From Halobacteriovorax sp. (GTDB lineage: Bacteria > Bdellovibrionota > Bacteriovoracia > Bacteriovoracales > Bacteriovoracaceae), in NCBI GenBank assembly GCA_020048985.1, contig JAIFLR010000020.1, positions 1 through 64,000 on the forward strand: a stretch of 64,000 nucleotides of DNA. The letters are read 5' to 3'. The translations under genes and the position numbers were made by a program. The notes beneath the pieces were generated by a model, which ran no database searches, was not told where the DNA came from, and was given only the letters and a program-made list of their open reading frames with translations. This document shows positions 50,901 to 58,066 of this stretch, one piece after another (the stretch's first letter is position 1; each line of letters begins with the position of its first letter).

Positions 50901-53900
50901 TACTACTGAAGTCGTTGCTTGGATTGCCGCGTTTCCAATGGCATCGATGTGATCAGCAGAAATGGATACTGAAGCACCATCGGCAAGACCAGAGACATTG
51001 AGAGTTGCGGACCAGGCAAGAGCGCTACATGTAGGGGTGGCAGTTACGCCCCCTATGTTGATAGAAACTATTCTGGTATTTTCAGAACAAGTACCAGCAA
51101 CTGGGTAAGCTGCTTTGTTTGAGTTATTAATCGAAGGAGCAGATGAAATCGTCACTGTCGGAAGAGCTGAACTCTTAACAACTGTGGTTGACGCTTGAGT
51201 GGCGGAATTTCCGGCAGCATCAGTGTGGTTGGCGGTTATAGGGATGGACCCCCCATCAGCGAGTGCTGTCACGTCTAAGGTTGCCGACCAGGTAAGAGTT
51301 GTACAAATTGGAGATGCTGTTACGCCGCCAACGCTTACTGAAACAGTTCTAGTATTTTCTGAGCATGTCCCGCTTACCGGATAAACAGCTTTGTTGGCAT
51401 TACTAATCACCGGCGAGGATGTAATGGCTACTGTCGGGTTGGTTGTGTCTTTAAGGACTGTTATTCCCGCCTGGACCGCAGTATTTCCAACTGCATCAGT
51501 ATGATCAGCAGTAACAAGCAAAGTTGCCGAATCAGGATTGCCGGAAACGTTTAGTGTCGCTGACCAAGTTAACAAACTACAAAGAGTTGAAGTGTTAGTA
51601 CTTCCCACATTGACCGTGACATTTCTTCCTGTCTCTGAGCAGGTACCGCTGACAGTGTAGGCAGTTTTATTGGCATTATTTACCAGCGGTGAAGAAGAAA
51701 TCGCAACGCTCGGGTTGGAGGTATCTTTAACAATAGTGGCCGTTGCTTGAGTGGCAGAGTTCCCTGCGGCATCACTTAGGTCGGCCGTGACTGCTACTGA
51801 AAGGCTGTCTGAGAGTGCGGAGACGTTGAGAGTCGCGGTCCAGGCGGAGCTAGTGCAAGTTGGCGTAGCGGTGATTCCTCCAACAATAACTGAAACAATC
51901 CTGGTATTTTCGTTACACGTTCCACTGACTACATAAGCCGCTTTGTTGGCATTATTAATTGCAGGCGAGGAAGTAATCGCCACGATTGGATTTGTGGCAT
52001 CTTTAACAACTGTTCTTGAAGCATTCGAGCTATTGCCACCAGAATTGGTATGAGTCGCAGTAATCGAAACTGTAGCGCTATCTGCTACTGCCGATACGTT
52101 GAGAGTCGCAGTCCACGCAAGAGCGCTACAAGTGGGAGTAGAAGTCACTCCACCAACGTTTACTGTTACGGTCCTCGTGTTCTCGCTACAGGCCCCACTT
52201 ACGGTATAAGCAGTTTTGTTTGAGCTATCAATCGCAGGGTAAGAGAGAATGGATATAGTTGGAAACTGAGTGGTTGTAGTGAGTGACATTTCATTACTGA
52301 GTACACTCGTGCCAGTTCCAATTGTGTTGTTGGCACGAACTGCAATGTAGTATGTCGTAGAGGCTGACAGACCAGTTAGTACAAATGGAGACGATCTGTT
52401 AAGAGATGTATTTGTGTAAATTCCTGGAGAGATACCATATCTAATATCGTAGGTAGTTGCACCGGTGGCACTTCCCCAAGTAAGGTTGGCGGAACTAAAT
52501 GTCGCGACCGTTGCGCCGGTTAAGCTGAATGAACTTATTGGACGAATAGAAACTGGCGAAGAATCTGCTGAATCGAGACCATTGAAGCTTCTCACGGCAT
52601 AGAAGTAAGTTGTTCCGTTGGAAACAGTTGGATCAACGTAGCTATTGGTTGCGACATTTGCATCAAGGAGTGAAAGAGGGCTCGCGCTCAAGCCCCGGTA
52701 AACTTTGTAGTTCGTTGCGCCCGCAACAGCACTCCAGGTTAAAGTAACCGATGATGGTGAGGCAGCCGCAATTAATCCAGTGGGAGCAGCTATCGCCGCA
52801 ATGGGTGTGGCCGAAAGCTGATTGGATGAATACTGATTGCTCCCATTTCCAATCGCATTTTTTGCGACGACTTTAAAGTAATAAGGAACTCCACCTGTGA
52901 GGCCGCTCATAACTAAAGGGGATGACACATTCGTTGAAGTAAGATTCAAAGAACCAGAATTTGTGCCGTAACTAATATCGTAAGTTGTAGCACCTGTAGT
53001 TGCCGGCCAGTTAAGAGTCACTTGGGTTGGTGCTGGTCCAGCGACTACCGTCGTGAGATTAAAAGCGGAAATGGAGCGAGCAGATTGTGCTGATGACAAG
53101 ATTGAATCAAAGCCATTGAAAGCTTTTAAAGCATAAAAGTAAGTCGTACCGTCAGTAGTTGTTGAGTCAGTGTAGTTACTTGAAGTGATTCCACTCGCCA
53201 ATTCTGTGAGAGAACCCGCTGTTGTTCCTCGGAACACTTTATAAGAAGTTGCTCCACTTAAATCATTCCAATCTAAAGCGATTTGTCCGGGAGCTGCAGT
53301 GAGGGCAAGACCAGTTGGCGCAGCGAGGGGCCCGAAGGGTTGATGATTGATCTCGTTGTTACTTGTGGCACTTCCACTATTGCTGTTAACGGCAACGATT
53401 CTAACGTAATACCTTAATCCGTTGGTTAGGCCTGATAGGACATAGGGAGAAGTCACATTACTTATGGTGCTAGGGTAGTAGCCCGAACTCGTTCCGTACA
53501 TCAAGTTGTAGGAAGTTGCATTATTAGAATTGTCCCAGCTAAGAGTAATAGTTTTGTCGCCTACGCTGGATGAAGTGATGTTAAAGGATCCCACGGATAA
53601 AACTGATCTAATGCTCGTTACTTTTTTAGAGCCAGCAGCGTTTGTTGCTTTGATGTCGAGGTAATAAATTGTATCAGGATCAAGACCCGTAATTTGACAG
53701 CTTTCCTGATTTCCAGAGCAACTAGGCACCGGAGTTGTAATTTCAGAGCTTGAAGTTCCGATGAAGAATTCATAGTTGTCGGCACGTGTTGAGGCCTGCC
53801 AAACTATTTCAACATTTCCGTTTGAAGCTTTGACTTGAGTGAACTGAAAAGCTGCAGGGGGGTCTAAAAGTGGAGTATGGTTATAGGCAACGACAGATCC

Positions 53901-53972
53901 ACCGCTCGGATTAGTACAACCAGAGCTGATTACCATCAGCAGCATTGAAAAAATAAATAAAATCTTCGTCAC
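41982..53972 (-). CDS. Giant multidomain lipoprotein (~3996 aa): FN3-like, ~29 Ig-like repeats, choice-of-anchor-like, DUF2341, LamG-like
   Basis: Single open frame of ~12 kb; signal/lipobox FSMLLMVISSGCTNPSGG; repeated GATSYKVFRG / GATTYDISYG FN3 signatures; tandem INNANKAAYxVSGTCSENTRxVSVxVGGVTATPTCTTLxWSATLNVTAVADGASVSITANHSDAAGNxATQASTTVLKD; C-terminal WWNNSYLKRIPIILNNKDQ... Confidence 0.93.
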   Translation of the reverse strand: MTKILFIFSMLLMVISSGCTNPSGGSVVAYNHTPLLDPPAAFQFTQVKASNGNVEIVWQASTRADNYEFFIGTSSSEITTPVPSCSGNQESCQITGLDPDTIYYLDIKATNAAGSKKVTSIRSVLSVGSFNITSSSVGDKTITLSWDNSNNATSYNLMYGTSSGYYPSTISNVTSPYVLSGLTNGLRYYVRIVAVNSNSGSATSNNEINHQPFGPLAAPTGLALTAAPGQIALDWNDLSGATSYKVFRGTTAGSLTELASGITSSNYTDSTTTDGTTYFYALKAFNGFDSILSSAQSARSISAFNLTTVVAGPAPTQVTLNWPATTGATTYDISYGTNSGSLNLTSTNVSSPLVMSGLTGGVPYYFKVVAKNAIGNGSNQYSSNQLSATPIAAIAAPTGLIAAASPSSVTLTWSAVAGATNYKVYRGLSASPLSLLDANVATNSYVDPTVSNGTTYFYAVRSFNGLDSADSSPVSIRPISSFSLTGATVATFSSANLTWGSATGATTYDIRYGISPGIYTNTSLNRSSPFVLTGLSASTTYYIAVRANNTIGTGTSVLSNEMSLTTTTQFPTISILSYPAIDSSNKTAYTVSGACSENTRTVTVNVGGVTSTPTCSALAWTATLNVSAVADSATVSITATHTNSGGNSSNASRTVVKDATNPIVAITSSPAINNANKAAYVVSGTCNENTRIVSVIVGGITATPTCTSSAWTATLNVSALSDSLSVAVTADLSDAAGNSATQATATIVKDTSNPSVAISSSPLVNNANKTAYTVSGTCSETGRNVTVNVGSTNTSTLCSLLTWSATLNVSGNPDSATLLVTADHTDAVGNTAVQAGITVLKDTTNPTVAITSSPVISNANKAVYPVSGTCSENTRTVSVSVGGVTASPICTTLTWSATLDVTALADGGSIPITANHTDAAGNSATQASTTVVKSSALPTVTISSAPSINNSNKAAYPVAGTCSENTRIVSINIGGVTATPTCSALAWSATLNVSGLADGASVSISADHIDAIGNAAIQATTSVVKDILIPTVSILSSPSINNLNKTAYPVSGACSENTRTVSVSVAGVTATPLCSALTWSATLNVSALADGASVSITANHTDTAGNSATQATAAVVKDTINPAVAITSAPAINNNNKTAYPISGTCNENTRTVSVSVGGVTATPTCTTLTWSASLDVSVLADSASISITANHTDAAGNSATQASTTVAKDTSNPTVSITSSPLINNANKNAYTVSGTCSETGQTVTINIGSVNATNTCTLLTWSVTVNVSGNPDSASLLITADHTDAAGNTVVQAGTTVLKDTALPTVAITSSGMINAANKSAYTVSGTCSENTRSVSVNVGGVTSTPTCTTLAWSATLNVTAVADSASVSISANHSDAVGNSAIQASTTVLKDTSLPTVAITASPIINNSNKAAYTVSGTCSENARSVSVNVGGVTATPTCTTLAWSATLDVTAVSDSASVTISADHSDASGNTATQATTTVLKDTSNPTVAITSSPLINNVNKAAYVISGTCSENTRTVSVSVGGVTSTPVCTTLAWSATLNVTAVADGASVSITANHSDAAGNTATQASATVVKDTSNPTVAITSSPVINNANKTSYVVSGTCSENSMVVSINVGGVAATPTCTALAWSTTLDVTIVSDSASVTITANHSDVSGNSATQASNTVLKDTALPTVSITSSPVINNTNKAAYVVSGTCSENTRTVSINVGGVSASPSCTTLTWSATLNVTAVGDGASVAITADHSDAAANSATQSSTSVVKDTVIPTIAITSSPGINNSNNTAYPISGTCSENTRTVSVSVGGVTATPTCTTLAWSATLNVSGVADAASIAITANHTDAAANSATQASTTVVKNTGLPTVAITSSPAVNNTNKAAYVISGTCSENTRIVSINVGGVTASPICTTLTWSATLNVTAVADGASISITADHDNSVGGNATQAATTVLKDTSIPTVAITSSPLINSANKAAYVVSGTCSDNTRTISVNVGGVTSTPTCTTLTWSATLNVTAVADGASVSITANHTDAAGNSATQATTSVVKDAALPTVAITSSPTVNIANKAAYAISGTCSENTQTVLINVGGVTSTPTCSGLTWSATLNVTAVADGASVAITANHDDAAGNSATMASTTVLKDTVAPTVAITSSPAINNTNKAAYPVAGTCSENTRTVSVNVGGVTANPTCTTLTWSTSLNVTAVSDGASVSVTANHTDAGANNATQASSTVVKDTALPTVTITSSSAINNANKAAYTVSGTCSENTRSVSVSVGGVSATPTCTTLAWTATLDVTAVSDGASIAITANHSDVSGNSATQASTTVLKDSVIPTVAVTSSASINNSNKSAYPVSGTCSENTRSVSVSVGGVAATATCSTLAWSTTLDVSGVADGASISVLADHTDAAGNNALQATSTISKDTALPTVAITSSPVINNANKAAYTISGTCSEETRSVSITVGSATATPVCTALAWSATLNVTGVTDGASVTVTANHSDVSGNAATQASTTVLKDTSAPTVAITSAPLINTANQAAYAVSGTCSENTRTVSISVGGVTATPTCTTLAWSTTLDVASVADGASVSITANHSDAAGNNATQASNTVLKDTTAPTVAVTSSTVINNSNKAAYPVSGTCSENTRAVSVSVGGVTATPTCTALAWTTAVNVTAVADGASVSITANHSDSVGNAATQSSTSVLKDTVVPTVAITSSPAISNANKAAYPVSGTCSENTRAVSVSVGGVNSTPVCTTLTWSATLNVTAVADGASVSITANHSDAAANAATQASTSVIKDATPPTVAITSSPLINNANKAAYTISGTCSENSRIVSIDVGGVTATPTCTTLAWSSTLNLTAVADSASVSAIANHTDTFGNAATQASITIVKDTVIPTVAITSSPAINNANKNAYPVSGTCSENTRTVSVNVGGVAATPTCTALAWSATLNVSGVADGAAIAISANHTDAAGNAATQASTTVVKDASNPTVAITSSPVISNSNKTAYTVSGTCSETGQTVVINVGSVNTSDTCTLLTWTATVDVSGNPDSSTLLITADHSDVNGNTAVQAGITVTKDTAVPTVAITSAPIINNANKAAYTVSGTCSENTRAVSVNVGGIAATPTCSSLTWTTGAINVTAAADSLTLAITANHTDSAGNAATQASTTVIKDTSNPTVAITSSPGINDSNKTAYTVSGTCSENARTVSVNVGGVAATPTCTSLTWTTGALNVSSVADSATVSITANHTDANGNSATQASTTVAKDSAFPTVALSSAEPATTSAASWVVRATFNEAVTGMAITDFVIGNGSASGFTAVSTTLYDITVTPAGAGSVTVNLASNSATDAAGNGNTAATQLSRTHVTPAVLTYAVTSTHDFGSVNVGGTAEVTIILNKSGMANATSISEIGLAAPFTFKGGAYPGTGGTCTTTITGTCSIVLLYTPTAAAVHNDAVQIQYNNGAILQSVSRNLTGTGVVIVPTHTSISGPTGIMINQCIPYTINTVTAAGVNGNVSANQTINLVVNNGTGTFYSNNTCATTATSTIVTAGTSSKIVYFKSTTTAQSLTLIFNPTSLVSSTLNVTTASTPTAIAFTTPVEMQTNDCNPIVVNLVDANGTAVGKSTAVQVNLAQNGAATFYSDSNCLGVATSLTYAAFEATKTIYVKDATQQTVNINFTDNAALLTAKNANINFVNALVWWNNSYLKRIPIILNNKDQATAFTDLPVMIKLNASRISYADILAGGADIRFTLDDHTTALKYEIESWNSSGESFIWVKVPSMAASVDKIIYMYYNNSSAVDGQDATNTWTGFSGVWNMKKSGVNYIDSTGSGKTGVAQGTVTDLTGPSANAISVNGASSLDVSYNLAQIIGKTSTLSFWMKTAQSGSNTVWQAPGITGVEQAGGGNDIFFGWISASGTIRISTGNGANATSNFIVNDNSWRHITMSRNETTGAVKFYVNGVLNGSGTSETGAKTTPFSQFGAIGDTGGAPQYFNGSMDGIRLKVGIETDARIKAEYKFGTESNVTYGSAENF
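44262..52266 (-). repeat. ~29 tandem in-frame repeats, ~276 bp (92 aa) each
   Basis: Counted by eye in the translated ORF from FPTISILSYPAIDSSNK to the last ...ASTTVAKD; antisense spurious ORFs recur at multiples of 276 bp. Confidence 0.92.
52290..53880 (-). repeat. Six fibronectin-III-like domains encoded at the N-terminal end
   Basis: Alternating APTGL...GATSYKVFRG...TYFYAxxxFNG and FxLT...GATTYDIxYG...SPxVxSGLxxxxxYY units. Confidence 0.75.
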
Positions 53973-54056
53973 AACTTAGCCCACCTTAAGGACAGCTTCA
54001 TCGTTAATTTTATCTTAATACTTTCTCTATCGGCTTAATATTTAAGGATTTTTAAT

Positions 54057-54761
54057 TCAAAATGAGTGACTGACCAGAAAACAATAACCTAGGAAATCGT
54101 GGGTAAACTCAACGTCGGAATTGGGGGCAGTTGTTGCCTGATAAATGCCTTTAATTTGGTAGAGGGCTCCGAAGGGACCAACCCACCCGAGGCGAGCATA
54201 GGCTTCACCGCCCACCCCAGCTTCAGTCGCAACATCCCCACCTTTGGCCGGAAAAATAGTGTAGGCCTTGGCGCCAAGTCCCCACAAAAGACCAATTCTT
54301 CTTCTTTGACCGAAGGAGAGATGAGCTCCAGATTGAATGAAACCTTTCTTCACGACTTCGAATTCTGTCGAAGTTTTTGCAAAGTAGAGTGGATGATCCT
54401 GTTGCATGAGAAAAAATCCCAATTTTCCAATTGGTGAAAATTTATTTATGAGTTCTAGTCCAAATTGGTTAAGGACTTGATCTTCGTTTGTGAGAGTTCC
54501 ATAAGCTGGTTCATCAAAGCGAACAAAATGGACGCCGCCAAAAGCCTTTAGGGCGAATTTTGAACCTAATCTCAGAGTGTAAGCGCCAAGCCAGTAGGGA
54601 TTTTGGGAACTGGTTAATTTTCCTTTTGAATTATTTGCTTTCTGAACACCTTTTAAAGTGTGAAATCCCAACCCGTATTCAAAAGAAAAATCATGACTTT
54701 CCAGATTGATATCTGCGATCGCTGAAAAAGAATAGAGGAGAAAAAATACCAACGCTTTCAC
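54057..54761 (-). CDS. Outer-membrane beta-barrel-like protein
   Basis: Signal peptide MKALVFFLLYSFSAIA; strand pattern; ends FLVSHSF. Confidence 0.65.
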   Translation of the reverse strand: MKALVFFLLYSFSAIADINLESHDFSFEYGLGFHTLKGVQKANNSKGKLTSSQNPYWLGAYTLRLGSKFALKAFGGVHFVRFDEPAYGTLTNEDQVLNQFGLELINKFSPIGKLGFFLMQQDHPLYFAKTSTEFEVVKKGFIQSGAHLSFGQRRRIGLLWGLGAKAYTIFPAKGGDVATEAGVGGEAYARLGWVGPFGALYQIKGIYQATTAPNSDVEFTHDFLGYCFLVSHSF

Positions 54762-54806
54762 TTGAAGATTGTAGCCCGGATCGTCTTAAGAATTATTAAA
54801 GGAAAA

Positions 54807-55787
54807 TTATTCCAACAAAGTAAGCGAGTCAGATATTTCAAAAGTCTTGGCTTTGTTGAGTCTGTTCCAGATGCCAAGCCATTCATCAGTATTTTGGGAT
54901 GAAACCCTCTTAATTAGTATCAAATCATGGCCATGCTGAGAAAAGCGTCTGAGATCCTGGTAGAGTTCTCGGCTAGCGATTCTCGGATCAGTGGAAATTT
55001 TCCACATGATGGGGGTCTTAATTGTTTGACTCAATTTGTTTTCAATGAGCGAGCGGGATTGATCCCAATTAAAATTTTCTCCCACAATAACCAGGGGAAT
55101 ATTCGGCATGTAGTGGTGTTTGAGTTGCCCAGGCGCCACGGGGCTTTCTGCGTATTCGACTGAGGCCTTAATGTTGTTATCGTCCAAAATCTTTTGCAGC
55201 GTCTGGGCAGTGTAGTGACCTGGCCGATAAATGAGAACTTTCCACTGGTCCTGATTTTTTTCAATGCCAACAACCGTTGATTCAATTCCAACTTCGCAGG
55301 CACCACCATCAAGAATGGAAACATCGTCGCCAAACTCTTCAAAGACGTGATCCGCCTGACTTGGGGATGTTTTCCCAAACTTGTTAGCACTTGGTGCTGC
55401 CAGGCCTCCATCAATGCTTGCGAGGAGTTTGAGTGTCATCTCATGCCTTGGACAGCGAAGGCCTACAGAGTCAAGGCCTGCAGTTATTAGTGAGTTAATG
55501 GATTCATGTTTTTTTGCAATGAGAGTCAAAGGGCCAGGCCAACAGGCACTGGCAAGTACGTTGTGAACAATGGTCCAGTCGGTGGTTAGATTTTTGGCCT
55601 TCTCAATTGAGTCTATGTGAACAATAAGTGGGTCAAAGAAGGGTCGCTCTTTAGTTGAGAAAATTTTTCGAAGTCCCTCTTCGGAGTAGATCCATCCTGC
55701 CAGACCATAGACTGTTTCTGTGGGAATCGCTACCACTTCACCCTTTAAAAGGAGTTCTCTCGCCTGATTGATGTTTACAGTTTTCAA
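54807..55787 (-). CDS. sua5: Threonylcarbamoyl-AMP synthase (Sua5/YciO/YrdC)
   Basis: GEVVAIPTETVYGLAG, STKERPFFDPLIVHI, WPGPLTLI, APSANKFGKTSPSQA, ESTVVGIE, SPVAPGQLKHHYMP. Confidence 0.94.
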   Translation of the reverse strand: MKTVNINQARELLLKGEVVAIPTETVYGLAGWIYSEEGLRKIFSTKERPFFDPLIVHIDSIEKAKNLTTDWTIVHNVLASACWPGPLTLIAKKHESINSLITAGLDSVGLRCPRHEMTLKLLASIDGGLAAPSANKFGKTSPSQADHVFEEFGDDVSILDGGACEVGIESTVVGIEKNQDQWKVLIYRPGHYTAQTLQKILDDNNIKASVEYAESPVAPGQLKHHYMPNIPLVIVGENFNWDQSRSLIENKLSQTIKTPIMWKISTDPRIASRELYQDLRRFSQHGHDLILIKRVSSQNTDEWLGIWNRLNKAKTFEISDSLTLLE

Positions 55788-55789
55788 TT

Positions 55790-57901
55790 CTACTCACTTA
55801 CAATGCTGGCCGGCTGTCTTGATCCTACCGAACGTTTGTAGTTATCAATAACCCCCAGACCTCGGAATTGTCCAGAAGAAAAGCTGGTTAGGAACTGACC
55901 ATTTTGAGGAGTTGTCGCCCTGATCTGACCATGAATGAAAGTATTTTCCTCTCCAAAAAGTACCGTTAGGTCGGACAGACTTTCTGAGCGCTTATAATAC
56001 TTAGTCAGGAAGCTTTTGAATTTTGCCAGCGATGGCTTAAGCGCATTTTGAAAATAATCGATTTTAAATGCCAGAAAAGGGGCGCCAATATTTTTGACAC
56101 ACAATTCTGAGCCTACCTGCATTCGCTCAAGGAATTTATTGCGTTTACTTACGTTCTTCCAGTCATTGATGCGATTTGATCCGCACACTCGGGCAATGTT
56201 TTCAAAAATTGTATCGTCTGAGAGTTTGAGTAAATATTCAAATCCAGCTTTTTCGACACGAAGATTTGATTCAACCAACATCGGGCCTTTTAGTTGGTCC
56301 TGACGAATGATGGTTTTATAATCCTTGGGGAGAGTCGTAAAAGAATCCACAAACCAAATCATGTCGTTCTTAAACTTCTTATCAATCCAGCGGTCTGTTC
56401 TGGCAGCTTCATAACTTTGGTTCATCACAAAAGAAAATTGCTCGCTGCTTTCAACCCTTGAGATGTTGAGGTCAGCCGCCTGAGGGTGAGTGGCCTCATA
56501 CTCCATATTCACCTGACGGTTGTAGAGTGCCGCATTTTTAGTTCCCATAGGAAGTTTAAAAATCTTATAGATAACGGCAGAAAAAAGGCGACTGAAAATA
56601 TTTTGCACCACTCGCATGTTCTGGGCGTAGCTTTTAAAGAACACCTTCACCGTATTGTCTTTAATTACTCGAACTTGTTCTGTCTTACTTTTAGCGAGAC
56701 GCCCCCAGACGAGGAGGCTTCCTCTTTGTGCAAGAGCCGAAGATTCATTTTCATCCAGTTCCACTACGTAAGGCTCAAGAGATCCAACCTGACCGTAGCC
56801 GTGAATAATACTTTTGAGTTCGCGGCCTTTGGTAGGGTCCTGCACCACATGCTGCCACTCGGGTGCACTCATTCCAAGAGTAAATTCTTTGGCCGATGCA
56901 TATTCATATGAAAGGTCATAGCTCATGATGGTGAGTTTCAGAATTTTTAAAAATTCGGCCTGCAAGGTCACGTTGACTTGGACACTGGCAGATTTCTTGG
57001 CCTTGGCCGTAAGGCGAATTTTTTCAGCGGTGGCGTCCTCAACATTTGCGTTTTGAATGGAGACCATATTTTGGTATGAGAATTGGGCCAGCACCCCGCC
57101 TGCAACCGAGAACCCGTAATAGGGTGGACTTGAAATCATCCCTCCAGCACTGGCCGTCCAGTTATCTTCGCGCTTAATAATTTCTTCATGCCCCATACCG
57201 CCGATGCCGGTGGTATTAAATTTTAAAAAAGGAAGGAACAATTTTGAAAAGTCTGCACGCAGACCTTCGTTGTAAGAATTAGCGTAATGGTAATATGTAT
57301 AAACGCGTTTAAAAGTGATTCCTGCAAAGGCACCAATCTCCATATCTGTCATAGCTGTGAGGCCAGCAGCGTTGGAGCGCTCCAGAAAAGTCGTAGCTTC
57401 AATATCAAAAGTGAAAGTATCCTGAATAAGCCAGTTGCTTCCGAATAAATTTGGTGTCACTTGACGGTCGGCCCATACGTGCACAACACCGTAAGGTTTT
57501 TGCCAGCTGAATCCCGAAAAATTCTCAGTCCCCATGTTGAACTGACGATTGAGAAAATCAAGATTGGTGACTTCCCTGACTCCTATTTCACGGTGAGAAG
57601 CTTCAAGGTGGGCACGGATCTGTTCGTAAAGCAGGGACTCTTCTCCATCAGTAGGAAAAGGATTATTAAAATCACCAGCACCTGAATTTGCACCTAAAAG
57701 GTTCACTCGGATTTTTTGCGTAAATTCGTCGTTCCTCGAGTCTGAGGGAGCACTCATCGATTTGCTCGCTCGCTGGACACTTTTCAATTTGGGCTGATTA
57801 AGATATTGTTCAAACTGAGGATTTAATTTGATGTAGGTGAAGTCTGAAGCCTGAGCTTCAAACACAAATACACTAAGAATAAGCATCCATACTTGGATCA
57901 T
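55790..57901 (-). CDS. Large secreted protein of unknown function
   Basis: Signal peptide MIQVWMLILSVFVFEAQASD; 703-aa coding-like ORF; no family recognised. Confidence 0.7.
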   Translation of the reverse strand: MIQVWMLILSVFVFEAQASDFTYIKLNPQFEQYLNQPKLKSVQRASKSMSAPSDSRNDEFTQKIRVNLLGANSGAGDFNNPFPTDGEESLLYEQIRAHLEASHREIGVREVTNLDFLNRQFNMGTENFSGFSWQKPYGVVHVWADRQVTPNLFGSNWLIQDTFTFDIEATTFLERSNAAGLTAMTDMEIGAFAGITFKRVYTYYHYANSYNEGLRADFSKLFLPFLKFNTTGIGGMGHEEIIKREDNWTASAGGMISSPPYYGFSVAGGVLAQFSYQNMVSIQNANVEDATAEKIRLTAKAKKSASVQVNVTLQAEFLKILKLTIMSYDLSYEYASAKEFTLGMSAPEWQHVVQDPTKGRELKSIIHGYGQVGSLEPYVVELDENESSALAQRGSLLVWGRLAKSKTEQVRVIKDNTVKVFFKSYAQNMRVVQNIFSRLFSAVIYKIFKLPMGTKNAALYNRQVNMEYEATHPQAADLNISRVESSEQFSFVMNQSYEAARTDRWIDKKFKNDMIWFVDSFTTLPKDYKTIIRQDQLKGPMLVESNLRVEKAGFEYLLKLSDDTIFENIARVCGSNRINDWKNVSKRNKFLERMQVGSELCVKNIGAPFLAFKIDYFQNALKPSLAKFKSFLTKYYKRSESLSDLTVLFGEENTFIHGQIRATTPQNGQFLTSFSSGQFRGLGVIDNYKRSVGSRQPASIVSE

Positions 57902-57907
57902 AAGGGA

Positions 57908-57930
57908 CTCCCGTAGCCTTCATTGGCGGG
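57908..57930 (-). promoter_or_regulatory. Hairpin overlapping the Shine-Dalgarno of the 703-aa gene
   Basis: Minus strand CCCGCC-AATGAA-GGCTACGGGAG; CCCG can pair with the CGGG of the CGGGAG SD, ~9 bp before the ATG. Confidence 0.45.
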
Positions 57931-58066
57931 TTGCCTTTACTGGATCGGCTGCTCTCCTCGGAAAACTTAATCTCGCCCCTTGGGCTTAACTCTTTGATAT
58001 CTCTTCTGATGGCTCTTATTACAGGGAGTTATTCAGGGAGAGAAAATTATGGAAAATTGAAAAAGT

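Noticed and set aside
43771-51936. Many plus-strand ORFs across the giant gene (e.g. 45679-45864, 45955-46140, 46231-46425, 50647-50832, 51199-51384)
   Set aside because: They recur at multiples of 276 bp and encode the same antisense sequence (..VQVGVAVTPPTLTDTVLVFSEQVPLT..); they are shadows of the minus-strand repeats
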